Virus record (IMG/VR): IMGVR_UViG_3300045902_000159
Span: 1-43,489 of that record
Reading direction: 5' to 3' (one strand)
Origin: a virus
DNA: 43,489 nt
This document shows positions 6,210-14,216 of this stretch, piece after piece; within the stretch, counting starts at the first letter, position 1; every line of letters begins with the position of its first letter. Under the pieces are notes generated by a model. The model was given only the letters and a program-made list of their open reading frames with translations. It ran no database searches and was not told where the DNA came from. A program made the translations under genes and the position numbers.

Positions 6210-6671
6210 TTATCTCCTTATCAAAGCCAAAGCCAACAAAATAACCAAGATGCCCGCGCCAATTCCAACCCACTTCGCCCATCCGGGCATCACTTCCACG
6301 CGCTCGGTTTTGACTTGCGTCCGTGTCTCGATACGATCTTTGCCTTTGATTCGCACCGTATCGCGCGGGCAAATGGATTCCACTTTAAGCGTCGAATCAT
6401 TCACCCAAAAGAAACGCACGTCCGATCCTTTGACTTGTGATTTTCGGTAACGATCAATGATACGATTAATCGTTAATGTGTCACGTTGCATCACGGGAAC
6501 AAATGAAACGACCGTATCAGAATCAGTGATAACGGTTGTGTCCCGGTATTCGACTGTTCGTGTCAAGGTGTCAATGCGTCCGCAATGCCCGTACAGGTCG
6601 TTGCATCGCTGAAGTGAGGGACGGCAGGCAAAAGCCGTCCCAATGGTTAGGAGGGGGAGGATGTGTTTCAT
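6210..6671 (-). CDS. candidate unimolecular spanin (lipoprotein-like N-terminus, C-terminal TM)
   Basis: The 153-residue protein begins with a signal-like segment ending in Cys16 (LLTIGTAFAC), continues with a beta-rich Thr/Asp/Val periplasmic-looking region (RDTTVITDSDTVVSFVPV onward), and ends in a transmembrane helix (about 131-151, WAKWVGIGAGILVILLALAL) plus RR. An outer-membrane lipid anchor joined to an inner-membrane anchor is the design of u-spanins, which fuse the two membranes at lysis. The lipobox (A-F-A-C) is not ideal, and a two-membrane protein of other function cannot be excluded. Its start overlaps a 21-codon micro-gene as ATGA. Confidence 0.55.
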   Translation of the reverse strand: MKHILPLLTIGTAFACRPSLQRCNDLYGHCGRIDTLTRTVEYRDTTVITDSDTVVSFVPVMQRDTLTINRIIDRYRKSQVKGSDVRFFWVNDSTLKVESICPRDTVRIKGKDRIETRTQVKTERVEVMPGWAKWVGIGAGILVILLALALIRR

Positions 6672-6733
6672 TTCGATTGATCGGATTGAAGATGTGCAAA
6701 AGGTGTAAGATTATCTATTTCTTCCTGTGTCAT
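6668..6733 (-). CDS. 21-residue micro-gene coupled at both ends
   Basis: ATG at 6733 overlaps the stop of the upstream gene (ATGA), and its own TGA overlaps the ATG of the spanin candidate (ATGA). The peptide begins MTQEEIDNLTPFAHL. Two precise 4-base overlaps make translation likely; it could act mainly as a coupling device. Too short for family assignment. Confidence 0.5.
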   Translation of the reverse strand: MTQEEIDNLTPFAHLQSDQSK

Positions 6734-6981
6734 ATTGATTGTTGTTTAAGTTTTTGGATTCGGTTTTGACAGTCAGTTAGTGCATTGTAATAGCCTTTCG
6801 GTCTAACTAAAAAACCGGAATATTCTTTTTGGTGTGTTTTTATACCCGCCAAAATATTCGTTAGTTTTTTTTCAATAACTTCCTCCGCCTCCAATTCCGT
6901 CGAAAATTTCGGGTCTCGGATGTCGTGAACGTCGGTTTCTTCGACCGTCCAAGTGTCATATCGGATTACGTAAACGGGCAT
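6730..6981 (-). CDS. hypothetical protein (83 aa)
   Basis: Begins MPVYVIRYDTWTVEETDVHD, resembling a small alpha/beta protein with an N-terminal strand, a central acidic helix (ELEAEEVIEKKLTNIL) and a C-terminal basic helix (QNRIQKLKQQ). No family recognised. It starts one base after the upstream gene's end and overlaps the downstream micro-gene by four bases. Confidence 0.65.
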   Translation of the reverse strand: MPVYVIRYDTWTVEETDVHDIRDPKFSTELEAEEVIEKKLTNILAGIKTHQKEYSGFLVRPKGYYNALTDCQNRIQKLKQQSI

Positions 6982-6982
6982 A

Positions 6983-7360
6983 TTAATCTTGCGGTTCTTT
7001 TGTTAATTCGTAAACATCTTCCAAAAATTGGAGTTGATTTTTAAGCCATTCTTTTCTTGTCGAATATGCTTTTTCAATCATTTCTCCCTTGTCAGTGCAA
7101 AACTCATCCTCATATATCGTAATGGACGATTTCTCCCAAGTTTTTGCCTGTAAAACATAAGCCCACTTATCTTTTACGCTAAAGTACCGATTGGTAACAA
7201 ATAATTCCAACGGTCTTAAATAATGATCCGTTTCCTCGGTATCAGTTAATTCGCCCCAGTCATCGCCCAAAACGCCGAGATGTACGTAACAAATTTGTCC
7301 AATACCATATTTTGGTTCTGGCTGTGTATAGGGATAGGTTTCTAAATCGAATTCCTGCAT
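6983..7360 (-). CDS. hypothetical protein (125 aa)
   Basis: An acidic soluble protein. Residues 16-35 (PKYGIGQICYVHLGVLGDDW) and the later KWAYVLQAKTWEKSSITIYE look like an SH3-like or small beta domain, followed by a helical C-terminus (TRKEWLKNQLQFLEDVYELT). No family is claimed. It is packed three bases from the lipoprotein gene upstream. Confidence 0.65.
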   Translation of the reverse strand: MQEFDLETYPYTQPEPKYGIGQICYVHLGVLGDDWGELTDTEETDHYLRPLELFVTNRYFSVKDKWAYVLQAKTWEKSSITIYEDEFCTDKGEMIEKAYSTRKEWLKNQLQFLEDVYELTKEPQD

Positions 7361-7363
7361 AAG

Positions 7364-7684
7364 TTATCTATCAATAATTTTGAACGTTCCGCAATGAATC
7401 AGTTTACGTTGTGATGCGTTTCCGTATTCGGCATATAAACATCCGTTTTCGCTTGTTAAGGCAAGGCAATACACTTGACGAGTTTGACCGTCTTTCAGTT
7501 GGTAATAGTACCACCGCTTTTTAGGTGCGAAATCGGAGGCGTAATATCGGTCGTTTTCGATCGGCGAATACCGGACGGGTTTGGTGGTTTTGCATCCCTG
7601 CACCAACCACAATGCAAGCACCAAGCCCGCAACTTTGCCGACAGCATAGCCGGCGGATCGGAGGATGAATTTAATTTTGGTCAT
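7364..7684 (-). CDS. small predicted lipoprotein (106 aa)
   Basis: The N-terminus MTKIKFILRSAGYAVGK is followed by a hydrophobic stretch and the lipobox LVQGC at about residues 27-31, so Cys31 would be lipidated after signal peptidase II cleavage. The mature part is small and Tyr/Lys-rich (RYYASDFAPKKRWYYYQL). Phage lipoproteins often block superinfection or serve lysis; neither role can be read from the sequence. Confidence 0.7.
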   Translation of the reverse strand: MTKIKFILRSAGYAVGKVAGLVLALWLVQGCKTTKPVRYSPIENDRYYASDFAPKKRWYYYQLKDGQTRQVYCLALTSENGCLYAEYGNASQRKLIHCGTFKIIDR

Positions 7685-7696
7685 TTCTGATAACTT

Positions 7697-8008
7697 TTAG
7701 GTTAATCCCTCCTCACTATCCCACTCTTTTCTAAGCCTATCTATACCATCAGCAACTTTTTGAGATAAGAGAATTCTAACATCTCTATCCTCAATTACGA
7801 ATTGCGTTACCAGTCTGCAATAAATGCGAAACAGGTCAGACTGAGCGGAAAATATTGCATGAGCGCACGCATCTTGCCGATCCTTAAAATGCGCCTCAAT
7901 ACAGGCATCAAAAAAATTCTTCACCTTGTCTAAGGTATATATAGAATAAGCGATCATGTCTCGATCGCTTATCGGATCAGCTTTTAGTTGTTCTTCTGTC
8001 TTTTCCAT
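7697..8008 (-). CDS. hypothetical helical protein (103 aa)
   Basis: Mostly alpha-helical and charged (MIAYSIYTLDKVKNFFDACI, then IFSAQSDLFRIYCRLVTQFV), ending DRLRKEWDSEEGLT. No recognised domain. It lies in the leftward small-gene block and overlaps the end of the predicted 38-residue membrane peptide gene. Confidence 0.6.
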   Translation of the reverse strand: MEKTEEQLKADPISDRDMIAYSIYTLDKVKNFFDACIEAHFKDRQDACAHAIFSAQSDLFRIYCRLVTQFVIEDRDVRILLSQKVADGIDRLRKEWDSEEGLT

Positions 8009-8093
8009 ATAAGCAATACTTAACTATTACAGAGAGGGGAATCAAAACCACTGTAACCACATGGATATGATACGTGATTAAGATAGGTTTCAT
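7977..8093 (-). CDS. possible 38-residue membrane peptide
   Basis: ATG at 8093 overlaps the upstream stop as ATGA and has a good GGAAGGAG ribosome-binding site about 10 bases upstream, better than most genes here. The peptide (MKPILITYHIHVVTVVLIPL and onward) is hydrophobic in its first 28 residues and basic at the end (KDRRTTKS). It overlaps the next gene by 32 bases. Another frame at 8020-8232 is less convincing. Confidence 0.4.
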   Translation of the reverse strand: MKPILITYHIHVVTVVLIPLSVIVKYCLYGKDRRTTKS

Positions 8094-8413
8094 GGTTTAT
8101 ATTCTCCTTCCGATTGAACTGCAAGCCCAATAGATGACCTGCGATAGATGTTCCTTCCTTGACTACCATCTTTATTAATAGTGCGATATTGTACGAATGG
8201 GGAAGCGTCTGGCAAACAAAACCGAGTCTCAAATGCGAGTATTACAATATTTCGATGTGCGTTAGTGTACTCTTTGCCTTGCTTGTAAATATGACCAATT
8301 TTCGGCAATACATCTTCCTCTTGCGCTATGGTAAGATAATCCTGATACGCCTGCATCATCGTATCGTGTGCATCTTTTACGCGTTGCCACGCTTGTTCTG
8401 TTTTTTCTGGCAT
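8090..8413 (-). CDS. hypothetical protein (107 aa)
   Basis: N-terminal helix (EQAWQRVKDAHDTMMQAYQD) followed by a beta-rich half (NIVILAFETRFCLPDASPFV). It has no motif I can name and sits in the early leftward block, four bases overlapped with the next small peptide gene. Confidence 0.6.
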   Translation of the reverse strand: MPEKTEQAWQRVKDAHDTMMQAYQDYLTIAQEEDVLPKIGHIYKQGKEYTNAHRNIVILAFETRFCLPDASPFVQYRTINKDGSQGRNIYRRSSIGLAVQSEGEYKP

Positions 8414-8430
8414 AACTTAATTGTCTTAAC

Positions 8431-8685
8431 TTAATCTTCTAAAAGTTGATGTCTTAGGTTGCGCATGAGTTGCTTTCGTGCGCGCTTGAATGAACGACGC
8501 ATTGCGTAGTATTCATAACGAAAATGTGTCAAAAACTTACCGCCTTGCCTCCATGTAATTCCACATGACTCATGTGCCTTGCGGTTCGTAGCACGCTTTG
8601 ATTTATGCCGTCTCCAATGATCTATCTCGTTTTTGTCTCGATAAATGTACTTAGTTTCAGCTAAGTCAATGTCTTTTTTATACAT
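8431..8685 (-). CDS. small very basic protein (84 aa)
   Basis: Rich in Arg, Lys, His and Tyr (IDHWRRHKSKRATNRKAHES, then YYAMRRSFKRARKQLMRNLR), with a predicted nucleic-acid-binding charge. It overlaps the DUF2829-like gene upstream by 8 bases. No zinc-binding cluster or known fold is visible. Confidence 0.6.
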   Translation of the reverse strand: MYKKDIDLAETKYIYRDKNEIDHWRRHKSKRATNRKAHESCGITWRQGGKFLTHFRYEYYAMRRSFKRARKQLMRNLRHQLLED

Positions 8686-9226
8686 CGTTCACGATCTCCC
8701 AATCGTCTGCTTTAAGGTCTTCTAAAGTAAATCTTGCTTCATCCCAGCTATATTCGCTGGGGTCTTCATCAAGACAATATGTAATATATGAATGATTGAG
8801 GTCTTTAATGCTATTTTCTTCATTTGATCCAAACATTAAAAAATCGCATGTATTTGTATTAAATGAAATTAATTCACCTATAGACTTACGTCTAATAGAC
8901 TTCCCTTGCTCCAAAGCCTCTATGATTTCTGGTGATGTTAGTTTAGCCATGACATTTCCAAAAGTGATTATTTGTTTAGTGATCCCCGCCCCAGATTCTA
9001 ATCCTTGCATATGATAGTTCATAAAACTATATAACGAACCAAAACCATCCTTAATGAATAGTTCGCGTAAAGGTTCGTCCTTTAGTTCAAACCATGTACC
9101 ATCGTCTCTTTTAAGGTAGCACAGCTGTTGAATTTTAGCATCGTGGAAATTAATGTCCTGCAAAGACAATATTTCAGCCGTACCAAGATACCTTTGCTCA
9201 CCTTGATACCGGTTGCCGAGATACAC
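8678..9226 (-). CDS. DUF2829/Tad2-like C-terminal domain protein (182 aa)
   Basis: The last ~85 residues follow the pattern of DUF2829 proteins: an N-terminal ALEQGKSIRRKS helix-loop, a beta core (NTCDFLMFGSN, SYITYCLDED), and the closing LEDLKADDWEIV. This family includes Tad2, a phage protein that sequesters the signal molecule of Thoeris defence. The usual Trp after the RR is replaced here (RRKSIGEL), and the N-terminal ~95 residues are not part of the family, so anti-Thoeris function is only a possibility. It is the first gene after the promoter at 9332-9339, consistent with early expression. Confidence 0.45.
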   Translation of the reverse strand: MYLGNRYQGEQRYLGTAEILSLQDINFHDAKIQQLCYLKRDDGTWFELKDEPLRELFIKDGFGSLYSFMNYHMQGLESGAGITKQIITFGNVMAKLTSPEIIEALEQGKSIRRKSIGELISFNTNTCDFLMFGSNEENSIKDLNHSYITYCLDEDPSEYSWDEARFTLEDLKADDWEIVNDV

Positions 9227-9331
9227 TTTCAGAACCCCACCAACTTCATTTTACGTATGTGTACCAAACCGAGCAGATCAATCATTTTTCGCATGTATTG
9301 TGGACGTTTACTGCCATCATCAACCACACTA

Positions 9332-9339
9332 CAAAGATA
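9332..9339 (-). promoter_or_regulatory. promoter -7 box for the leftward accessory block
   Basis: TATCTTTG on the minus strand, an exact match to TAnnTTTG, lies about 105 bases before the ATG at 9226. The -33 position is not a clean TTTG. Confidence 0.55.
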
Positions 9340-9566
9340 CAACACCAATTTAAATCAATAATGTTTTTTTTTGTTAAATAATATACATTGACCCCTATTC
9401 ATTAACATTTATTTTTTCACGGTTTTTAACTTCATGTTAATGCTGTATTGTAAATACATTTGAGTACTTTTCTTTTTCTACTTTTTAATCGGCAGAAAAA
9501 TTGAATAGTGAAAAAGGGGTGTTTTGAAATTGACGTAAGAAGGTTTATACGCTTGAATGAAAAGTG

Positions 9567-9598
9567 TTAAAAAAGCGGGGTTTATCACGCCCCGCTTT
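9567..9598 (-). terminator. intrinsic terminator after the primase-helicase gene
   Basis: An 8-bp stem AAGCGGGG/CCCCGCTT (9573-9580 and 9590-9597) with a 9-base loop is followed on the minus strand by a run of Ts (9569-9574 read as A on the plus strand). It ends the replication operon. Confidence 0.85.
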
Positions 9599-9622
9599 CC
9601 GAATGGATGTATGAGAAAACAT

Positions 9623-11677
9623 TTAATCAATGATGCCATGACGCAAGTAAAATGCCATGTTGTAGACTACCCAATTGTAATACCTATTCATTTCTGCTGG
9701 TGACCAATCGTCTATCAAGTCGTGTCCGAAATCGTCTGCCGGGGTAAAATCTTTGTGGTAGTGATCCGTAAAGTAGATGAACTTGAATCGCGCATAGGAA
9801 TCGCCTTTGGCATTGATCGGGAAGTTCGTACATAACGACATCTTGGGGGCTTGGTCAAATGGGATCGTAAAGATAGGTCGGTGTTTCTTTTCGACGGTGA
9901 AGTCAGAGGTTACTTTCGTGAAGAGGGATTGCAGATCGAAATCGGGTTCAGCATCATCAAAGCAGATATGCCGGGTGTCCCAGTCAATATCCTGAAATGC
10001 AAACGTAGAATCGGGATCATATCTATCTTTGAGGTTGGTTTTTGCGAAGACGTTGATGGATTGATATAGGAATATCCCTTTACCATTCCTGCCCCGTGCT
10101 TCACCTTCCTTGATATGTTTATCGGTTGCGATGATGCAATAGGCGGATGATCGGCGTTTGTAGTTGTGGATAAGGTAGGCGTGGGCGGTGATGAATCGTT
10201 CGTAAGCGTCGCCCGAAATGTTGCGCGTAAATCGCTCAAATTCGGCTTGCCTTGATTCGTCATAGCTTAATGGGGTGTAATTACCAGCAATGAGCTGTGA
10301 ACGCCAAATTGGCGCATTTAGGGCGGTATAATCGCGCAATTCGGGGATGGTGTCGTGGTCGGCAAGGTCGGCATCTATTTCTATCCATCCGTTTTTGAAA
10401 TAGAAACGTGCTTTGTTGCGTGTGTCTCGGAGTGTTTCGATTTGGACGTGCTTTACTTGCTTCAGTAGTTTAAGATCAAAGATAGACTTTGAACGTAAGT
10501 CGATCAAATCCTTAACCTCATGCCCATAGCTTGAAACATGGTCATTCGTAAGCATGCGGATTTGATCTATGGAGAATGGTTCGGCGATCATGTTTTGGAT
10601 ACGGACTAATTGTAATTCGTCCGTACCTTTAGGCATGTATACACAAACGCCTTTTGAATCCAACCATCGAATAAATCTACCGATGTTTATAACGAGATTG
10701 CCTTTATCGTTAGTCTGCCAAAATACGCCGACATCGTTTTTGTCTGACGGCATGATCTCTGGTTGCCCTGTTGGTGTTTCGGTAATGGGTGTTTCCATAG
10801 CCTTGATGATTTGCTTTCGTGTTTGTATGTTGATTAGAAAGTCGGCAAGATCTAAATTCGTTTCGCTGAATTGTTCTAAGATGTTTGATACGTTGATGGG
10901 TGATGTGGTGAGTTGCGATAGTTTATTTGCACGATCGCACCATTCTTTATATTTGCCCGTGTCCGGGAAAAGGGTTATGTTCTTATCTTTGATTGCGGTT
11001 ATGGCTTTGATAGTCAATCCCGATGCGCCTCCGGATGCCATCCATAGGTATTCGGGAAAGAATAAAGATGCGATGATGGCAGTCTTTTCGGATTCGACGA
11101 TAGCGATCGGTTTGTCATCAAATTGATTAATCAAGTGTTCCCCGAAAAACGAAGACATAGGTTCAGTATCACTGATGCTCAATAGCTTATGAACCCAATT
11201 GATCTGCATGGGTATCTTGATACGCTTTCCGTCCGCTCCGTATCCCATGACTTTACCCGAAACGATGCGGTTATGTTGATCTATGCGCCAAAAAACCACG
11301 TCATTTTGATAGTGTCCGTATGAACCTATCTTGTATTTGATGATGGTTTGGGCGATGGTATCGGCAAATTCGGGGAAGGTCTTGAATAACCAGCGCGAAA
11401 AGGTAGAGGGCTTGGATGCGGTGCGGGCGAGGTGGGATTCGGGGATGTATTGCTGTGCGGGCTGGGGTGGAGGTACGTGCTTATAGCCTTTATTGGAATA
11501 CCCATGTTTATATGGATTCATGTGATACCCACACTTATTAACCCGATTGCATCTTCCAAATTCGGATGCGATAAGTTGTGAGGTATTGTTATCTATATAC
11601 CGCTTATATTCTCGTTTACCGCAATTTGGGCAAATATGTTTTGCTGTTCCTTTTTCAAGGTCGTACCTAAATCCCAT
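9623..11677 (-). CDS. bifunctional primase-helicase
   Basis: The main replication protein, 684 residues. N-terminal zinc site: Cys16-x2-Cys19 and Cys43-x5-Cys49 (CGKREY..., CNRVNKC). A Toprim-like core follows: Glu195 (PIAIVESEKTA) and LFPDTG (236-241), where DxD-like acidic residues bind metal. The C-terminal half resembles an SF3-type ATPase: Walker A GRNGKG (529-534), Walker B HICFDDAE (570-577) and MSLCTNFPI sensor. It would prime and unwind phage DNA. Its upstream neighbours (DnaA-like, nuclease, RecA-like ATPase) support a replication operon; the upstream gene ends 24 bases away. Confidence 0.88.
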   Translation of the reverse strand: MGFRYDLEKGTAKHICPNCGKREYKRYIDNNTSQLIASEFGRCNRVNKCGYHMNPYKHGYSNKGYKHVPPPQPAQQYIPESHLARTASKPSTFSRWLFKTFPEFADTIAQTIIKYKIGSYGHYQNDVVFWRIDQHNRIVSGKVMGYGADGKRIKIPMQINWVHKLLSISDTEPMSSFFGEHLINQFDDKPIAIVESEKTAIIASLFFPEYLWMASGGASGLTIKAITAIKDKNITLFPDTGKYKEWCDRANKLSQLTTSPINVSNILEQFSETNLDLADFLINIQTRKQIIKAMETPITETPTGQPEIMPSDKNDVGVFWQTNDKGNLVINIGRFIRWLDSKGVCVYMPKGTDELQLVRIQNMIAEPFSIDQIRMLTNDHVSSYGHEVKDLIDLRSKSIFDLKLLKQVKHVQIETLRDTRNKARFYFKNGWIEIDADLADHDTIPELRDYTALNAPIWRSQLIAGNYTPLSYDESRQAEFERFTRNISGDAYERFITAHAYLIHNYKRRSSAYCIIATDKHIKEGEARGRNGKGIFLYQSINVFAKTNLKDRYDPDSTFAFQDIDWDTRHICFDDAEPDFDLQSLFTKVTSDFTVEKKHRPIFTIPFDQAPKMSLCTNFPINAKGDSYARFKFIYFTDHYHKDFTPADDFGHDLIDDWSPAEMNRYYNWVVYNMAFYLRHGIID

Positions 11678-11695
11678 ACACCCATGTAGTTTAAT

Positions 11696-11718
11696 AAGCC
11701 CCTATTTTGTAGGGGCTT
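11696..11718 (-). terminator. 9-bp hairpin at a gene end (weak terminator or attenuator)
   Basis: AAGCCCCTA/TAGGGGCTT with a 5-base loop overlaps the last codons of the 11702-12082 gene. On the minus strand it is followed only by TTATTAA-like sequence, so full termination is doubtful; it may tune expression of the primase gene downstream. Confidence 0.4.
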
Positions 11719-12082
11719 GATAGGGCTGTAAATTTAGCGGTTTTTTGAAATATTCAGGATTGTAATTCGCATGGAATCGCACATAGGTGCGGTATTTCTG
11801 TGCTACGTCCCAGACGGCGGGATAATATTGCCATGTGTTTTGCGTCAGGGAATAGACGAAATTGTCCCGCACCCGGATTTCACGGTCCAAACTATCTTTG
11901 ATATGATAGTATTGCCGATTAAGCGCGATAAGTTGCGCTTCAGTTTCGGCTAATTCTGCCTGCCAATCCCGTTTCAGTTGCAGGTTTTCATTTGCAATGC
12001 TTAAAGCATTGCCGATACCGAAAGAAAAAACGAATATTGATATGGCAAGCCATGCCTTATCTTTTAGGTCTAAATGGTTCAT
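11702..12082 (-). CDS. membrane-anchored coiled-coil protein (126 aa)
   Basis: One N-terminal transmembrane helix (about 10-29, AWLAISIFVFSFGIGNALSI) is followed by a coiled-coil (LQLKRDWQAELAETEAQLIA) and a Tyr-rich C-terminal part (NTWQYYPAVWDVAQKYRTYV). The form fits a single-pass periplasmic protein. It lies within the replication operon, overlapping the DnaA-like gene by 26 bases. Role unknown. Confidence 0.65.
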   Translation of the reverse strand: MNHLDLKDKAWLAISIFVFSFGIGNALSIANENLQLKRDWQAELAETEAQLIALNRQYYHIKDSLDREIRVRDNFVYSLTQNTWQYYPAVWDVAQKYRTYVRFHANYNPEYFKKPLNLQPYQAPTK

Positions 12083-12503
12083 AATCAGGGATTTGGTTAA
12101 AGTCTTTTGCGATAGGTAGCTGTATCAATGTCGTATCGCTAATCTTTTTAGGATTAACCATATTTACCAATGTCGAATAAGCAAATATAGCATTTGGGTC
12201 TTTTGAATCAAGCCACCCACTTAATGTTTGTATTGAATGTGAAATCGTTGTTCTATCCCTATCAAACAATAAGGCTATTTCTTCTGGCTTGAGTTTATAA
12301 ACATGATAGAGATAGTATATTACCACATATTTAACAAGCATGTATCGATACCCTCTGTGCTTACTAAAAAGTAATTCAGGTTTATAGTCATGTATGATCT
12401 TTTTTGCAAGATCGTGGCATAATCGGTTTGCTTTGATTTTCAGAAAGGCGATTTTCTGATCTCCAAAACGCTTTGCAGTTGACTGATTTCGTAAAGTTTC
12501 CAT
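12057..12503 (-). CDS. DnaA domain IV-like DNA-binding protein
   Basis: Residues about 53-94 (MLVKYVVIYYLYHVYKLKPE, then EIALLFDRDRTTISHSIQTL) match the DnaA C-terminal helix-turn-helix that reads DnaA boxes: the RDRTTISH motif corresponds to the RDHTTVIHA signature of DnaA. The ATPase domain is absent, and the protein is only 148 residues. Such truncated proteins in phages may bind the origin or mimic host DnaA. Start at 12503 is within the upstream nuclease gene (64-base overlap). Confidence 0.8.
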   Translation of the reverse strand: METLRNQSTAKRFGDQKIAFLKIKANRLCHDLAKKIIHDYKPELLFSKHRGYRYMLVKYVVIYYLYHVYKLKPEEIALLFDRDRTTISHSIQTLSGWLDSKDPNAIFAYSTLVNMVNPKKISDTTLIQLPIAKDFNQIPDYEPFRPKR

Positions 12504-13153
12504 GTTTTGATTCCGCCGGATTTCATTACTTGAAAGATTGTTAGTTCGTTGGATACATCATTACCGTTCACGCGTAATAAATGCGCGTATAATGATAACT
12601 GCATAGCGTACTTAGTGCCATAACTGTTTGTGAGTTCATGAAACGGATGCAACATACTATTCCCAAACACTGTTTGAAGCGACGGTTCGCGTCCGGTTTT
12701 GAGATCACCAACATACCACATGCCATCTTGATACCAACACATGTCAAGCGTTCCTGCCAAACCGATTTCGGGATCGCATAATTGCACCTGCAACTGCATT
12801 TCGGGATAGCGTGCTTTCATGTCTTGAACTTCACGAATAAAAAATTCTTGATAAGATTTGCGAGTAAACTCCAACTTTTCGGGTTCTTCACCCATGTATG
12901 CAGTTTGGAATAAAGCGTCTATCCGGTTGCCAAAATCCATAGCCTTGCGCGAAGTTTCATCCCGCATCGCCCATTTTTCTTGGGCGCGTTCATCCGATTT
13001 AAAAAGCAAGCGATATTGTTCATATGTTACTTCAGGCGTATAAGAGCGTATGAAATCGCTTACTGATTGCAATTTTACGCTCGAATCCAAAGGATACACA
13101 TAGGTGTGTGTATCCTTAAAGAACTCGACGGGATGTATCTTATTGACGAGCAT
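12440..13153 (-). CDS. PD-(D/E)XK superfamily nuclease (RecB/Cas4-like)
   Basis: The 237-residue protein has the RecB-family nuclease core: IGLAGTLDM with Asp137, VGDLKTG with Asp150 and Lys152, and the trailing AMQLSLYAHLL (QxxxY motif, 184-194). It probably is the exonuclease partner of the neighbouring RecA-like ATPase in phage recombination. No four-cysteine iron-sulfur cluster as in Cas4 is present, so this is not called a CRISPR adaptation protein. The ATG at 13153 overlaps the upstream stop by 14 bases; a TTG two codons earlier is less likely. Confidence 0.85.
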   Translation of the reverse strand: MLVNKIHPVEFFKDTHTYVYPLDSSVKLQSVSDFIRSYTPEVTYEQYRLLFKSDERAQEKWAMRDETSRKAMDFGNRIDALFQTAYMGEEPEKLEFTRKSYQEFFIREVQDMKARYPEMQLQVQLCDPEIGLAGTLDMCWYQDGMWYVGDLKTGREPSLQTVFGNSMLHPFHELTNSYGTKYAMQLSLYAHLLRVNGNDVSNELTIFQVMKSGGIKTWKLYEISQLQSVLEIRKSPF

Positions 13154-14195
13154 TAACAACCTCCTTTACTTTTGGATGTTCTAACAAGCGATTCTCGTAT
13201 GTGCTAAACGTTTTCATCAGATCAACCAACGCCATATCTGAATTGGTTATCATAATTGCGAGCGTCTCCGCTTTGACTGCTATTTTCTCTAATCCACTCA
13301 TTAACGTTTTAACGAGCGTTACCTCATCAGGGTTTTTAGCAAACCATGCCTCGAATTTTGCGAGCATTTCTTTGTCCGCAAATTGCCGAAATTCCGCCAA
13401 TTTTTCGAGTGCAGGTGCGGAGTATTGGGGCTGTTGTGTGGGTTGGGGCAGTAGTAATGGGGTGGGTTGCTCGGCTACTGAAGGTTTAAAATCAATACCT
13501 TCCTCACACCATTGCCGTAGTTTTTGCCCGTGCTGAATATTGATACGGTCATATAAAGTTTCAAATACGCCAGTATTGTCTTTTTCGGGACGCGCAATAT
13601 GATCTAAGTCTATGCGCAAATGTACATTTAACTCATACTCTATTCCCTCCCGAAAATCCTCTTTGAGACCTACTTTTTTAGGGGACTTGGTAGTACGTCC
13701 CTGTGCGTTTACAACATCCTCAATTACGTATTCAGATTTTACGCGAGATGTTAATATGATGTGTATATCAGATTGAATGATGGTGTTAATAAGCAACTTC
13801 CAATCCGGTGATACCTTTTTCCATGCGTCAAATGTACCACCGAACGAATCCTTTTTCTCTAGGATACCACCTTCGCCCTGCCAAAAAGGCGTTATAGAAT
13901 CGAAGATAATGACTTTGAAACCAGCGTTAATACTTTCGTTTACCGCTTGTGCAAAGCGTTGTGCGCTAAAAGGTGCGGGAAATTCTGCGTATTTATATTT
14001 CCCTTCAGAGCCAAACAAATTAGCCGTGATTTCACCGCGATTTTCGGTATCTATCAACAGAATTTCTTTGGGAGAATCACACAAACCGCGCGCAATAAGA
14101 AGCGCGCCTGTCGTTTTGCCACTTCCCGAAACACCGGAAAGTAGCATTTTGGTTTTGACTTTATGCCGAACGGCATCACGTATTTGAAGTAACAT
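13140..14195 (-). CDS. Sak4-like RecA-family ATPase
   Basis: A 351-residue AAA_24/Sak4-type recombinase: Walker A GVSGSGKTT (21-29), Walker B VIIFDS (95-100), followed by LTSRVKSEYVIEDV. Phage Sak4 proteins promote single-strand annealing with SSB, encoded nearby. The C-terminal ~130 residues after a Gln/Pro-rich linker (EQPTPLLLPQPTQQPQ) are an extension. I place the start at the ATG at 14195: the frame upstream is an Arg-rich translation of the T-arm-like hairpin and not protein-like. Confidence 0.85.
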   Translation of the reverse strand: MLLQIRDAVRHKVKTKMLLSGVSGSGKTTGALLIARGLCDSPKEILLIDTENRGEITANLFGSEGKYKYAEFPAPFSAQRFAQAVNESINAGFKVIIFDSITPFWQGEGGILEKKDSFGGTFDAWKKVSPDWKLLINTIIQSDIHIILTSRVKSEYVIEDVVNAQGRTTKSPKKVGLKEDFREGIEYELNVHLRIDLDHIARPEKDNTGVFETLYDRINIQHGQKLRQWCEEGIDFKPSVAEQPTPLLLPQPTQQPQYSAPALEKLAEFRQFADKEMLAKFEAWFAKNPDEVTLVKTLMSGLEKIAVKAETLAIMITNSDMALVDLMKTFSTYENRLLEHPKVKEVVNARQ

Positions 14196-14216
14196 ATGTG
14201 TTTGAGGTTTAAGAAA

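Larger units (their letters stand above)
9227..9622. other. noncoding region with leftward promoter and inverted repeats
   Basis: No convincing gene. It contains a minus-strand TATCTTTG box (9332-9339) placed to drive the leftward block beginning at 9226. A 9-bp inverted repeat, CATTAACAT (9400-9408) with ATGTTAATG (9434-9442), and a small hairpin TGTATT/AATACA (9444-9458) lie in A/T-rich DNA, and the primase gene's terminator ends the region. A replication origin near the primase is possible but nothing decides it. Confidence 0.6.

Noticed and set aside
8020-8232. A 70-codon minus-strand frame.
   Set aside because: It overlaps a better-supported gene, lacks a ribosome-binding site, and has shadow-like composition.
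12440-13153. Cas4, as an adaptation protein for the array.
   Set aside because: The nuclease core is RecB-like but the four-cysteine iron-sulfur site is missing, and it sits in a recombination operon.
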